Positions 26,452 to 36,278 of a DNA stretch of 64,000 nucleotides are shown here, one piece after another; the first letter of the stretch is position 1, and each line of letters starts with the position of its first letter. The notes beneath the pieces are model-generated. The model had not been told where the DNA came from and did no database searches. It worked only from the letters and a program-made list of their open reading frames with translations. The stretch comes from an uncultured Clostridia bacterium (GTDB lineage: Bacteria > Bacillota > Clostridia > TANB77 > CAG-508). The stretch lies in contig CALXHG010000001.1 in assembly GCA_944388045.1 (NCBI GenBank), positions 81,000 to 144,999 of the forward strand, given 5' to 3'. Position numbers and translations under genes: made by a program.

Positions 26452-27453
26452 TTAAAGCTTAATATTGTTTCCTATTGTATAAAAAGAAATTTTTTTATCT
26501 TTTACCATAACTTTTAAATTTTTATTTGGCATTAAAAATTTATTTCCTATATTTTTATTACACATTTTGATAATATCATCAATATTTATTTTTTCTATTC
26601 CATTAACTGTTCCAAATAATTTTTTTGTTGTTAATAATATTAACCTATTTTTTATAACATTATCAAGTAAATTAAATTCTTTTAATTTTAAATCTATTTG
26701 ATGTTCATTTTCTAATAAAACTATATTTTCAAATTCTTTTTGTGTTATTCTATCAAGAAAATCATCTTCACTAGATACAACTTCAGATAATCTAGATAAT
26801 GTTTCTATAATATTAGGGTTGAACTCTTTTTTTATATATGGAATAATAATATTTCTTATTTTATTTCTTGTATATGTATTTTCAAAATTTGTCTTATCTA
26901 TACATGGATTTAAATTTTTTTGTTTACAATATTCTTCTATTTCTTTTCTATCACATTCTATTAGTGGTTTTATAAATTTATTATTTCTAATTGGTTTTAT
27001 TCCTCTTAATCCGGAAATTCCGCTTCCCCTAAGAAGATGCATCAAGACAGTTTCTGCATTATCATTTTTATTATGTGCTGTTGCAATTTTATTTGATTTT
27101 GTTTTTTCTAATATTTCTTCAAAAAAATTGTACCTTGCATTTCTTCCACACTCTTCTGTTCCAATTTTTTGATTATTAGAAATTTCAATAATATTTACGT
27201 TTTTAGTAAAAAATTCTATCTGATTTTTATTACAATATTGTTCAACATATTTTTGATCATTTATAGCATCTTGTCCTCTTATCATATGATTTAAATGACA
27301 AACATATATATCAAATTCAAATTTATTTCTTAAGTCTTTTAATATGTCTAGCATTGCAATAGAATCAGGTCCTCCAGATACACCTAATACAATTTTATCT
27401 CCTTTTTCTATTAACTTGTATTTTTTTATTGTATCTATTACTTTTTCTTTCAT
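26452..27453 (-). CDS. tilS: tRNA(Ile) lysidine synthetase, short form
   Basis: TilS converts the wobble cytidine of tRNA(Ile) CAU to lysidine so that AUA is read as Ile. The PP-loop GVSGGPDSIAML (residues 25-36), LNHMIRG and AHNKNDNAETVLMHLLRGSG are diagnostic. At 333 residues it lacks most of the C-terminal domain found in 420-470 residue forms, as do some other short TilS proteins. The ATG directly follows AAAGG; another AAAGGA lies 16 bases further up. It lies downstream of dnaB. Confidence 0.93.
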   Translation of the reverse strand: MKEKVIDTIKKYKLIEKGDKIVLGVSGGPDSIAMLDILKDLRNKFEFDIYVCHLNHMIRGQDAINDQKYVEQYCNKNQIEFFTKNVNIIEISNNQKIGTEECGRNARYNFFEEILEKTKSNKIATAHNKNDNAETVLMHLLRGSGISGLRGIKPIRNNKFIKPLIECDRKEIEEYCKQKNLNPCIDKTNFENTYTRNKIRNIIIPYIKKEFNPNIIETLSRLSEVVSSEDDFLDRITQKEFENIVLLENEHQIDLKLKEFNLLDNVIKNRLILLTTKKLFGTVNGIEKINIDDIIKMCNKNIGNKFLMPNKNLKVMVKDKKISFYTIGNNIKL

Positions 27454-27583
27454 CCTTTATTTTCTTCATTCCTTTACTAAATTATCAATTTACTTATATT
27501 TTAAATATTTATTCCTGTATTTAGGTATAATCTTTTTTTAACTTTGTGCATAATTAAAATAGTATTTTAATTATTAAATTATC

Positions 27584-28921
27584 TTAATCATCAAATCTTT
27601 TTTCTATATTAACAAATTTTGTATAATTACCCATCCAATATAATTTTACTGTCCCTGTTGAACCTGCTCTTTGTTTTGCAATTATTACTTCTGCTATATC
27701 TTTTTCTGCACTTTCTTTATTATAATAGTCATCTCTATACAAAAACATAACAATATCAGCATCTTGTTCAATTGCTCCAGATTCACGTAAATCTGAAAGC
27801 ATTGGTCTATGGTCTTCTCTTTGTTCTACAGCTCTTGACAACTGAGATAATGCAATTACAGGAACATTGAGTTCTTTTGCTAAAATTTTTAAAGATCTAC
27901 TAATTTCTGAAATCTCCTGTTCCCTACTTCCTCCGCTTCTTCTATTACTTCCTACAATCAATTGTAAGTAATCTATAACAACCAAACCAATATTTTTTTC
28001 TAATTTTAATTTTCTACATTTTGTTCTAATTTCCATTATAGAAATACCTGGTGTATCATCTATATATATACCTGCCTCTGAAAGTGGTCCTATTGCATCA
28101 GCTAATTTCATCCAATCTTCTTCATCTAATTTACCAGTCCTTACTTTATTACTATCTACCATTGCTTCACTACATAAAATTCTGTTAACAAGCTGGTCTT
28201 TTGACATCTCTAAACTAAAAATTGCTACAGGAACATTGGCTCTTAATGCCGCATTTGTAGCAATATTTAAAGCGAATGCAGTTTTACCCATCGCTGGTCT
28301 TGCTGCAACTAAAATTAGTTCTGAGCCATGCAAACCAGCAGTCTTATCATCTAAATCATAAAATTGTGTTGGAACACCTGTTACATGTTGTTTTTGGTTA
28401 TATAGTTTTTCTAAATTAGTAAAACTTTCAACTAATACATCTTTAATTGGAGTATAACTTTTATTATTTTTGCTTTGCATAATATCAAAAATCTTTTTTT
28501 CTGCTCCATTCATTATGTCTTCTATATCTTCTGTTTGGTTATATCCTAAGTCTATTATTTCATTTGCTGTTTTTATTAAACTTCTAGAAATTGATTTTTC
28601 TTCAACTATTTTTATATATTTTTGTACATTTGCAGTTGTTGGAACTTTATCTGGCAAACTAGCCAAATATTCAAATCCACCAATTTGTTCAAATTTTCCC
28701 ATTGTTTCTAGTTCGTCTTTTAATGTAATAATATCAATTGGTTCAGATTTATTATATAAATTTAATATAGCTTGATATATTGTTCTATTATCTTCTCTAT
28801 AAAAATCATCTGGTTTTAAAACTTCTACTGCAGACATTACTGCATCACTATCTGTAAGCATGCTTCCTAAAACAGCTTGTTCAGCATCTTCATCATGTGG
28901 TGGTACTTTTCCTATGTCCAT
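27584..28921 (-). CDS. dnaB: Replicative DNA helicase DnaB
   Basis: The 445-residue hexameric helicase opens the replication fork. The N-terminal DnaB domain (PHDEDAEQAVLGSML) is followed by a RecA-like C-terminal domain with VAARPAMGKTAFALN (Walker A), GLVVIDYLQL (Walker B) and SQLSRAVEQR. It lies 96 bases downstream of rplI and follows gdpP, the conserved Firmicutes order. Confidence 0.97.
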   Translation of the reverse strand: MDIGKVPPHDEDAEQAVLGSMLTDSDAVMSAVEVLKPDDFYREDNRTIYQAILNLYNKSEPIDIITLKDELETMGKFEQIGGFEYLASLPDKVPTTANVQKYIKIVEEKSISRSLIKTANEIIDLGYNQTEDIEDIMNGAEKKIFDIMQSKNNKSYTPIKDVLVESFTNLEKLYNQKQHVTGVPTQFYDLDDKTAGLHGSELILVAARPAMGKTAFALNIATNAALRANVPVAIFSLEMSKDQLVNRILCSEAMVDSNKVRTGKLDEEDWMKLADAIGPLSEAGIYIDDTPGISIMEIRTKCRKLKLEKNIGLVVIDYLQLIVGSNRRSGGSREQEISEISRSLKILAKELNVPVIALSQLSRAVEQREDHRPMLSDLRESGAIEQDADIVMFLYRDDYYNKESAEKDIAEVIIAKQRAGSTGTVKLYWMGNYTKFVNIEKRFDD

Positions 28922-29017
28922 TTGTTGCCCCTTTCTATAAGAAATATTAAATTTCTATATTGATATGAAGTATTAATATAGAAATTTATTTATTAATATT
29001 GTAGATTATAAAATCTT

Positions 29018-29461
29018 CTATCCAATAACATCTACTTTTATATTTCCTATAATTCCTTCAAATAATTTTATTGGAACTGTATGTACACCTAAAGTTTTAA
29101 TTGTCTCTTTCAAATCTACCTTTTTCTTGTCTATTTTTATATTATGTTGTGCTTCAAAAGCTTCTGCAATATCTTTAGCAGATACTCCTCCAAATATTTT
29201 TCCATTTTCACCTGCTTTAACTTTTATTTTTAGCATTATTTTGTTCATTTTTTCTGCTAATTGCTTTGCTTCTTCTCTTTCTGTATCTTTTTTAAATTTT
29301 TTTGAATCATTTTGTGCTTGTAATTTTGCCATGTTTTCACTATTTGCTTCTACTGCTAAATTTTTTGGAAATAAATAATTACGAACATATCCATCTGATG
29401 CGTTTATTATTTCATCTTTTTTTCCAACTCCTTTTATATCTGCTTTTAAAATAACTTTCAT
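29018..29461 (-). CDS. rplI: 50S ribosomal protein L9
   Basis: The 147-residue bL9 starts MKVILKADIKGVGKK at 29461. The frame is open to 29515, but the family start and the AGGATAG site in front of this ATG decide it. The N-terminal rRNA-binding domain, with YVRNYLFPKNLA, is joined by a long helix to the C-terminal domain (KTLGVHTVPIKL). It lies between gdpP and dnaB. Confidence 0.96.
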   Translation of the reverse strand: MKVILKADIKGVGKKDEIINASDGYVRNYLFPKNLAVEANSENMAKLQAQNDSKKFKKDTEREEAKQLAEKMNKIMLKIKVKAGENGKIFGGVSAKDIAEAFEAQHNIKIDKKKVDLKETIKTLGVHTVPIKLFEGIIGNIKVDVIG

Positions 29462-29489
29462 AATTCTCACTATCCTCTCATTTAAATAA

Positions 29490-31505
29490 TTATTCTTTTT
29501 CCACAAAATATTCATTTATCTTTTCTATTAATTTGTTTTTTGCTTCTTCTAAAGTTTTATTTTCTAATTGAGCTCCTGCTAAGGTTATATGTCCTCCTCC
29601 GCCCAATTTTTCTAGTATCAATTGTACATTTATGTCTCCTATAGAACGTCCACTAATGCAAATTTTACCATCTTCCATTGTTCCTAAAACAAATGATGCT
29701 GTTATATTTCCTATTGTTAATAATTCATCAGCAGCTTTAGCACATATTAAACTTGTATCTTTTTCTTTTGTATTATAAGTAGATATTCCTATACTATCTC
29801 TTAATAATTCCGCATTTCTTACAATTTCAGAAATTTTATTATAACTTTCTAAATCACTTTGGAACCATTTTTTTACTTTTATTATATCAACTCCACATCT
29901 GCGTAAATATGCAGCGGCTTCAAATGTTCTAACACCTGTTTTAAAAGTAAAGTTTTTAGTATCTGTCATAATTCCTACATATAATGCTTCTGCTTCTGTT
30001 TCTGTTAATTCAATATCTTTATGTGTATATTGAATTATCTCTGTAACTAATTCTGATGCAGAAGATGCATATACTTCTTGGAATGTTAATATACTATTAT
30101 CTATAAAATCTTCACTTCTTCTGTGATGATCTATAACAACAATTTTATTTGTTTTTGTTAATAATTCTGGTTCTTCAACATAAGATTTTTTATGAGTATC
30201 TACAATAATTAATAATGTTTCACTATCAATTTGTGAAATAGCTGTTTCTTTATTAATAAATACATCTTTATATTGACTTTGTATACTTTCAAAAAAGTTC
30301 TTTATTGATGGAGTATTTGTATTTGTAACTATTTTAGGAGATTTCCCTAAAACAACTGCCATTCTATATAATCCTAGGGCAGAGCCCATTGCATCAGTAT
30401 CTGGATTAATATGTCCCATTATCATTATTTTGTCATTTTCTGATATTAATTCTTCTAAAGCATGTGCAACAATTCTTGCTTTAACTTTAGTTCTTTTTTC
30501 TATTTCTTCTACTTTTCCTCCAAAGAATATATATTTACCATCTTGCCTTATAACAGCTTGGTCCCCACCTCTGCCAAGAATAACATCCATTGCAGCAGAA
30601 GCAGATTTATATACATCTTTTTCTGTTTCTCCTTCATTTGATATTGCAATACTTAAAGTTAATTGTATTTTATCTTTATGCACAATTTCTTTTATTTCAT
30701 CTAAAATTGCAAATTTATCTTCTTTTATTTTTTCTAAATTTTTTTGTTCAAAAATATAAACATATGTATCTCTATCAGATTTAACTAATATTCCATTTGT
30801 TTGATTAACCCAATCATATATGATTCTTTCTACTTGTGCCATTAATTGTGTTTTTTGTTCTGCATCTACCCTTTGTGTTACTTCTTCATAATTATCTATC
30901 ATTATAATTCCAACACATATTTTTTGGTCCTCATTTTCTTTTTCTAACTTATATTTTTCTGTTTCATCCATAAAATATAATATTATCATATATTCTGCGT
31001 TTTTTCTTCTGTCATATTTTTTTGACTTTGCAAATTCTCCCTGAACTGTATATATTTTTTTTCCAATTTCTAATTGTCTTGTTACAGATTTTCTTTTTGG
31101 ATTTTCACTTTTTTCTATCTCATCTTTTACATCAACTATTAAATCATCTAAATAATTATTAATATCAACTTCTGCAAATTCATTTACAAATTTTGCACTT
31201 TTCCAAACTATGTTTCCATTTGTTTCTAATATAACAAGTGGAATTGGTGAATTAATTAAACTACTTTTAGCTGCTGAATCTACTGTTAATATTAAGTCTT
31301 GTAGTTGCTCTGAAATCTCACTTTTTCTTTTGTTATTTGCAAAATATGTATAACATAAAATAGCCACATATAATATTATAGATGGTATAATTAATTGTGG
31401 CTTTATTATAGATATTAATATAAATAATATTAATATAATAATTAAATATATTTTTGTTCTTGATACTAAATTATCAAACATTTTTCTATTATTATTTTCA
31501 GACAT
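29490..31505 (-). CDS. gdpP: Cyclic-di-AMP phosphodiesterase GdpP
   Basis: This 671-residue membrane protein degrades c-di-AMP. Two N-terminal helices (about 15-58) are followed by a PAS-like region (about 75-175), a degenerate GGDEF domain (about 185-320) and the DHH/DHHA1 phosphodiesterase module. That module shows GHINPDTDAMGSALG, IIVDTHKK, VIDHHRRSED and, near the end, GGGGHITLAGA. The catalytic DHH residues look intact. It heads the gdpP-rplI-dnaB run. c-di-AMP controls osmolyte uptake and sporulation in Firmicutes. Confidence 0.95.
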   Translation of the reverse strand: MSENNNRKMFDNLVSRTKIYLIIILILFILISIIKPQLIIPSIILYVAILCYTYFANNKRKSEISEQLQDLILTVDSAAKSSLINSPIPLVILETNGNIVWKSAKFVNEFAEVDINNYLDDLIVDVKDEIEKSENPKRKSVTRQLEIGKKIYTVQGEFAKSKKYDRRKNAEYMIILYFMDETEKYKLEKENEDQKICVGIIMIDNYEEVTQRVDAEQKTQLMAQVERIIYDWVNQTNGILVKSDRDTYVYIFEQKNLEKIKEDKFAILDEIKEIVHKDKIQLTLSIAISNEGETEKDVYKSASAAMDVILGRGGDQAVIRQDGKYIFFGGKVEEIEKRTKVKARIVAHALEELISENDKIMIMGHINPDTDAMGSALGLYRMAVVLGKSPKIVTNTNTPSIKNFFESIQSQYKDVFINKETAISQIDSETLLIIVDTHKKSYVEEPELLTKTNKIVVIDHHRRSEDFIDNSILTFQEVYASSASELVTEIIQYTHKDIELTETEAEALYVGIMTDTKNFTFKTGVRTFEAAAYLRRCGVDIIKVKKWFQSDLESYNKISEIVRNAELLRDSIGISTYNTKEKDTSLICAKAADELLTIGNITASFVLGTMEDGKICISGRSIGDINVQLILEKLGGGGHITLAGAQLENKTLEEAKNKLIEKINEYFVEKE

Positions 31506-31587
31506 AATTTCTCCTTTTTATACTATCTTAGTATAACTCTAAACTCACTGTTTGTCAAGTTGTTTATATCTTCAAATTTCAACATTT

Positions 31588-31796
31588 TTGATAAATTTTT
31601 ATATATTAATAATGAATAAATTTCTCGACTCAATACGAAAATATAAGAACTTCTAAAATAATTTTATGGCACCATTTCACTTAGTCCTCGCTGGCGCTCG
31701 ACGCGAACATTTTCCATAAAATTAATTTAAGAAATTCTAAATTTTCTCCAATCATATTCGAAATTTATTCATTATTAATATATAAAAATTTATCAA
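31588..31796. mobile_element. Palindromic MITE-like element, copy 1
   Basis: This is a 209-base near-perfect palindrome. The outer arms, for example TTGATAAATTTTTATATATT and its complement, match for about 35 bases. Inner arms pair around TTTTATGG/CCATAAAA, and the unpaired centre CGCTGGCGCTCGACGCGAAC is GC-rich. Copy 2 at 36279-36509 shares the centre but has arms altered on both sides in step. It lies between gdpP and mgtE and carries no gene. Confidence 0.8.
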
Positions 31797-31806
31797 TACT
31801 TTGCAA

Positions 31807-33141
31807 TTAAATGTGCATAATTGCTGTTGCAATTTGGAAATATACCAAAATTGAGAATATGTCAACAAGTGTTGTTATTAAAGGTGTTGCCATAATTGCT
31901 GGGTCTAATTTCAATTTTTTTGCAAGCATAGGTAATAAACATCCTAATGCTTTTGATAAAGCTACAGTTGCTATTAATGTAAGTCCAATAACAATTGCTA
32001 ATTGTATATCATTATATTGAATCATTATTCTAATTCCATTTACAATTGCAAGTGTAATTCCAACTATTATAGAGACTCTAAATTCTTTCCATAATGCTTT
32101 AAAAATATCTTTAAGTTCAATTTCATCTGTTGCAAGTCCACGAATAATTAATGTTGAACTTTGTGAACCACAATTTCCCCCAGTTCCCATTATCATTGGA
32201 ATGAATGCAACTAGCAAAGGAACTGCTGCAAATGCTTGCTCATAATTTGTTATAATTCCCCCTGTTATAGCTGATGATAACATTAACACTAAAAGCCAAA
32301 CTATTCTGTTTTTTGCATGATGAAATACTGAGGTTTCAAAATATCCTTTTTCACTTGGACTCATAGCTGCCATTTTTTCAAAGTCTTCTGATGTTTCATC
32401 TTGTAATACATTAATAGCATCATCAACTGTAATAATTCCAACTAGTCTGTTTTCTGTATCTACAACAGGTATAGCATACATATCATATTTGTCAAATAAT
32501 TTTGCAACATCTTCTTGGTCTTCTAATGTATTTACAGAAATTACATTTGTAGTCATTAATTCTTTTATAACTTGTTCTTTTTTTGATATTAATATTTCTT
32601 TTATATCTATAATTCCAAGTAAAACTCTGTTTTTGTTTAAAACATAACAATTGTATATTGTTTCTGAATCAATTCCAATATCTCTAATACGTTGTAATGC
32701 TTGTTCTACTGTCATTGTTTCTTTTAAATCTATAAATTCTGTTGTCATTATGCTTCCAGCACTATCTTCTGGATATTGTAATAATTCATTTATTATTTTT
32801 CTATCTTTCGCATTTACAACTTTTAAAATCTTTTTTACTACATTTGATGGCATTTCTTCTATTAAATCTACTGTGTCATCCATAAATAGCTCATTTATTA
32901 TTCCTTTTAATTCTGTATCTGTTAAATCTTGAATTAATTTTTCTTTCATATATGGTTCCATATACGAAAATGCCTCTCCAGCTTGTTCTTTTGGTAAAAT
33001 TCTAAATAGTTTTACTACATTTTCTTTATCTAAATCTTCTAAAATAGTCGGTATATCTGCACTGTTAACCATTTTTAATTTTTCTTTTAATACATTATAT
33101 TTCTTTTCTTCTAGTAATTTTTCTACTTCTTCTACTTCCAT
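31807..33141 (-). CDS. mgtE: Magnesium transporter MgtE
   Basis: The 444-residue protein has the MgtE layout. An N-terminal superhelical domain (about 1-125) is followed by two CBS domains (about 130-250), a plug helix, and five transmembrane helices (about 285-440). Family signatures include PEDSAGSIMTTEF, GGNCGSQSS in the second membrane helix, and PLITTLVDIFSILVYF near the end. It is a Mg2+-gated homodimeric channel in the inner membrane. No M-box riboswitch is recognisable in the 190-base AT-rich leader. The stop lies 10 bases from the MITE-like element. Confidence 0.95.
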   Translation of the reverse strand: MEVEEVEKLLEEKKYNVLKEKLKMVNSADIPTILEDLDKENVVKLFRILPKEQAGEAFSYMEPYMKEKLIQDLTDTELKGIINELFMDDTVDLIEEMPSNVVKKILKVVNAKDRKIINELLQYPEDSAGSIMTTEFIDLKETMTVEQALQRIRDIGIDSETIYNCYVLNKNRVLLGIIDIKEILISKKEQVIKELMTTNVISVNTLEDQEDVAKLFDKYDMYAIPVVDTENRLVGIITVDDAINVLQDETSEDFEKMAAMSPSEKGYFETSVFHHAKNRIVWLLVLMLSSAITGGIITNYEQAFAAVPLLVAFIPMIMGTGGNCGSQSSTLIIRGLATDEIELKDIFKALWKEFRVSIIVGITLAIVNGIRIMIQYNDIQLAIVIGLTLIATVALSKALGCLLPMLAKKLKLDPAIMATPLITTLVDIFSILVYFQIATAIMHI

Positions 33142-33267
33142 TTGATATACCTCCTCTAAATTTTTTACACAATTTTAATTTTGAAATGTGGAAACTCTAA
33201 TATTTAAAAATCATCTTTTTGTTATAGAAAATCAAATATTTTATTATTTGTTCTATATATTGTTATT

Positions 33268-33297
33268 GCCATTTTGAGTTATATAACTTAAAATGGC
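33268..33297 (-). terminator. Hairpin after the desulfoferrodoxin gene
   Basis: The stem GCCATTTTgAGTT/AACTtAAAATGGC is nearly perfect and lies 38 bases beyond the stop at 33335. T runs are weak, so termination is probable rather than certain. Confidence 0.5.
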
Positions 33298-33334
33298 ATA
33301 TTTTACTAATATAAAAATTTACTTTAACAAATAT

Positions 33335-33709
33335 TTATTCAACAACTTTTTTCCATAGACCATGTTTATTACAATATGCATAAATTTCTGTACCTGGATG
33401 ATAACAGAATTTTGCAACAGCTTCTTCTCCTGGTTTAAAATATATTGTTTTTTCTTTATTTTCATTTTTAAATGTTATCCACTCTATATAATGTTCTTCT
33501 TCCATTACATGATTTACTTTTACAATAATTTTATTATCTTTAATTTCATATGTTGGAACATGTTTTTCTACTGCTGCATCAACTGAATTTGGCACTAATG
33601 TTTTCATTTCTTCTCCACAGCATTGAATTCCACCTTCACAATTACAATCTTTTAAAACTTTTACAATTGCACCACAATGTGCACATTTTTTAATTATTAA
33701 TTCTTCCAT
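33335..33709 (-). CDS. dfx: Desulfoferrodoxin (superoxide reductase)
   Basis: The 124-residue protein reduces superoxide to peroxide without making oxygen, a hallmark of anaerobes. The N-terminal desulforedoxin centre is KKCAHCG ... QCCGEEM (four cysteines). The catalytic Fe site is formed by EKHVPTYE, VNHVMEEEHYIEW and CYHPGTEIYAYCNKHGLW (four His and one Cys). ATG at 33709 is chosen over 33721 because AAGGA then has normal spacing. It is monocistronic. Confidence 0.95.
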   Translation of the reverse strand: MEELIIKKCAHCGAIVKVLKDCNCEGGIQCCGEEMKTLVPNSVDAAVEKHVPTYEIKDNKIIVKVNHVMEEEHYIEWITFKNENKEKTIYFKPGEEAVAKFCYHPGTEIYAYCNKHGLWKKVVE

Positions 33710-33850
33710 AATTTTCAACATCCTTTCTATTTTTTATATCAAAATATTATTTGTTTTTATATTAATTCTAATTAATATTTTCTATACTTTTTACAAAAAA
33801 TATAATGATATTTCTATCAACATATTTTAGCACAAAGCTTTTAAAAAAGC

Positions 33851-33885
33851 AATTATTAATATATCAAAATTTCTCACTGAACTGG
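33851..33885. repeat. Solo terminal arm of the MITE-like family
   Basis: The sequence ATTATTAATATATCAAAATT continuing into TCTCACTGAACTG matches the outer right arm of copy 2 (36473-36506). The rest of the element is absent. It could be a deletion relic, and it lies just downstream of the gene ending at 33910. Confidence 0.6.
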
Positions 33886-33909
33886 AACATAATAAAAACA
33901 TTTTGTTAT

Positions 33910-35868
33910 TTACCTTTCTTCATCTTGTGATTTAATAAATTTACTATCTTGTTGATAGCTATTATCTTCTTTATTAAAATCTACTTTATATTTTAAATTT
34001 TCTCTAAATTGGTTCTGCTTATTTTTAACATATTGCAAATCTTGTTCTTGTATTGAAGAAAAAATTTGTGATATATTTAAATTTGTTTTTTGGGAAAATA
34101 TTTGCTTTAGCCTTGATGTTATTTTTGAAAATCTTGTTGGTTTATTTTGCTTTACTGGTATTAAACTCTTGTTTTCTTCTTGAAATTCCATTTTATAAGG
34201 TTTATCTTTACTTAATTTAGTAGGCAAAATTTCTCCCTTTTCTATTACTAATAATGTTAATTCTGTATCTGTTTGTATATAAATTTCTCTATCTAAAATT
34301 GTTATCTGAGCATTAGGGCAACCTAGTTTTACTTGAGATACTAATTGATTAAACTCTTTAATTATATTTTGAGAATCTTCATCAGTTTCTAAAGTAAACT
34401 CAAATTCATCTTCAAATTTGTCAGAAATTTTATCACTTGCTGTATGTTTGTTTTCAAAATAGTCTCCTTTTCTTGATACAGGTACTCCATCTTTTAAAAT
34501 TATTGGAATTGTCTTGCCATTATAAGTTGCAGTTGTTATAGAAAATTGTGAAATGTCATTATCTTCTAAATTATTTGTCCTTACTAAATAATCCAGTAAA
34601 ATTTCTGTTTGTTTTGTATTCTTTCCTCCTAATCCTAATGCAACTTGTTTAATATATTTATCTAAAAAAGAACTTTCTATCCCTGTCATATTATCATTTT
34701 TATAATTTAATGCTTCAATTTTACTTCTAAATTTTTCTAGAGAAAATGTTCCTTTTGCTAATTCCTCTTGAGTAATTTTTGAAACTTCTTCCATATATTT
34801 TTTTTCAAAATCAGGAAATTGTTTTAAAAAAGTTATTATAGATGATTGTTCATTTTGTTCACTTTCTTGAGAAGAATCAATTCTAGTCATTATTAGTGAT
34901 TTCAAATCTTTAAATTTTTTAAAATCTCCATCAGAAATATTTCCCTCAACAGACATTCTTTCAAAGTCCTTTTGAAGATATTTTTCATAAATTGTATTTT
35001 CTAAATCTGTTGTTAAAGCACTACGGCTTTCTTCTGAAGAATTTATAATTTCATCTATTTTCTGTTTCCTTTCAGCTAATGTAGGAATATCATCCATATT
35101 TTGTTTATCATAAACTGGGCAGTCTGCTTTTAATTTTTTTATTTTTTCTTCAATCTCTTGCTCAGACAAATTTGCATTTAAGCATTCTTCTAGTACAAAA
35201 TTAATTTCATAAAGTTGCCAAGTCTGTTCGCCAAATAAAAATAATGAATCTCCTTTTGCAAGAAATGTAACTAGCTCTTTTGGCTGCATTTGTAATATGT
35301 TTCCAATATTTTTCTTAATGTTACCTTTTCCAAGTTTCATTACATTTTCTTCACCTATTGCAATCTCTAACTCTTTAAATAATGTTGTCAAGTCATTATA
35401 TCCTGTATGATCCAATCCAGAAACTTTAGAACTAATCCAATTGGTTAATCCTTCATTTAGTCCCCTTCCCAAAGTTTTTCCTTTTGAAAGTTCTTCTAAT
35501 AAACCTGTACTTACATTTCCAATTCCGTATTTTATCCTTTCAAATGGTGTTCTTTTTAATGTAGCATGAACAGATTCATGTATAATAGAAAATAAAAGTT
35601 TATTATCATTTTCTATATCTTCTATTGTTAAATTTGAATCATCATTTTTATTTTTTGTACAAAGTGTTATTGATTTGTTAATATTATGATAATAGCCTAG
35701 CCTATCTAATTTATATTCATTTGTGTAAACTTTCTTTAAGTTTTGTGCTAATCTTCTTTTAGCAAAATTTCTTCCATATACTTTTTCAAAAAGCTTATTT
35801 GAATCAATCATTGATGCAATCGTATTTTTTATATATTGTTCAACCTCTTTATTTTCTACTTTTTCCAT
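33910..35868 (-). CDS. Putative zinc metallopeptidase, unknown family
   Basis: The 652-residue protein has no signal peptide or membrane helix. Residues 94-103 read SIIHESVHAT, an HExxH zinc-peptidase motif in a hydrophobic helix. About 37 residues later comes GLNEGLTNW (E139), the NEG arrangement often supplying the third zinc ligand in gluzincins. The middle (200-400) is helical and charged. The C-terminal half contains mixed beta structure and ends in a Lys/Gln/Asp-rich tail. It lies 25 bases after a gene for a 77-residue protein and is flanked by MITE-like repeats. The zinc-site reading is inference; I do not recognise the family. Confidence 0.65.
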   Translation of the reverse strand: MEKVENKEVEQYIKNTIASMIDSNKLFEKVYGRNFAKRRLAQNLKKVYTNEYKLDRLGYYHNINKSITLCTKNKNDDSNLTIEDIENDNKLLFSIIHESVHATLKRTPFERIKYGIGNVSTGLLEELSKGKTLGRGLNEGLTNWISSKVSGLDHTGYNDLTTLFKELEIAIGEENVMKLGKGNIKKNIGNILQMQPKELVTFLAKGDSLFLFGEQTWQLYEINFVLEECLNANLSEQEIEEKIKKLKADCPVYDKQNMDDIPTLAERKQKIDEIINSSEESRSALTTDLENTIYEKYLQKDFERMSVEGNISDGDFKKFKDLKSLIMTRIDSSQESEQNEQSSIITFLKQFPDFEKKYMEEVSKITQEELAKGTFSLEKFRSKIEALNYKNDNMTGIESSFLDKYIKQVALGLGGKNTKQTEILLDYLVRTNNLEDNDISQFSITTATYNGKTIPIILKDGVPVSRKGDYFENKHTASDKISDKFEDEFEFTLETDEDSQNIIKEFNQLVSQVKLGCPNAQITILDREIYIQTDTELTLLVIEKGEILPTKLSKDKPYKMEFQEENKSLIPVKQNKPTRFSKITSRLKQIFSQKTNLNISQIFSSIQEQDLQYVKNKQNQFRENLKYKVDFNKEDNSYQQDSKFIKSQDEER

Positions 35869-35893
35869 AAATTCTCATATCCTTTGTATTTAT

Positions 35894-36127
35894 CTAATAT
35901 ATAATATCACTAGGTTTTAATTCATACAATTCTCTAAGTTTATTTAATAATTTTTCATCTTTAATAGGTATTAATTCATTATTCTCAATTTTATAATATA
36001 AATATTCAAAATTATCTTGAGTTATTTTTATTGCTTGAATATATTTCTCATCATTTAATGTTACTTTGGTAATGTAACTTCCTTTATTTTCTTTTTCTAA
36101 TTTTTCTTTTATTTTTAATATATCCAT
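35894..36127 (-). CDS. Small hypothetical protein upstream of the HExxH gene
   Basis: The 77-residue product (MDILKIKEKLEKENKGSY at the start, ending LYELKPSDIIY) is charged, with a helix, a beta meander around LNDEKYIQAIKITQDNFEYL, and a final helix. No family is recognised. It starts at ATG 36127 after a weak AGAGATGGAG site and is followed after 25 bases by the 652-residue gene, so both are likely cotranscribed. It could be a regulator or inhibitor of that protein (inference). Confidence 0.6.
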   Translation of the reverse strand: MDILKIKEKLEKENKGSYITKVTLNDEKYIQAIKITQDNFEYLYYKIENNELIPIKDEKLLNKLRELYELKPSDIIY

Positions 36128-36278
36128 AACAAATCTCCATCTCTCTTTCGTAAAAAAACATATATAAAGTTTTAAAAGTATTATTTAAACCTATTATACT
36201 TTTTAATTAATCTTATCATATAGATTTTTATCTTTCAATAATTTTTATAAAATGTTATTTAAAAAAAGCCCTAATAGC

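Noticed and set aside
33142..33334. M-box magnesium riboswitch upstream of mgtE
   Set aside because: The leader is short and AT-rich, without the conserved M-box sequences; only a hairpin belonging to the gene upstream is visible.
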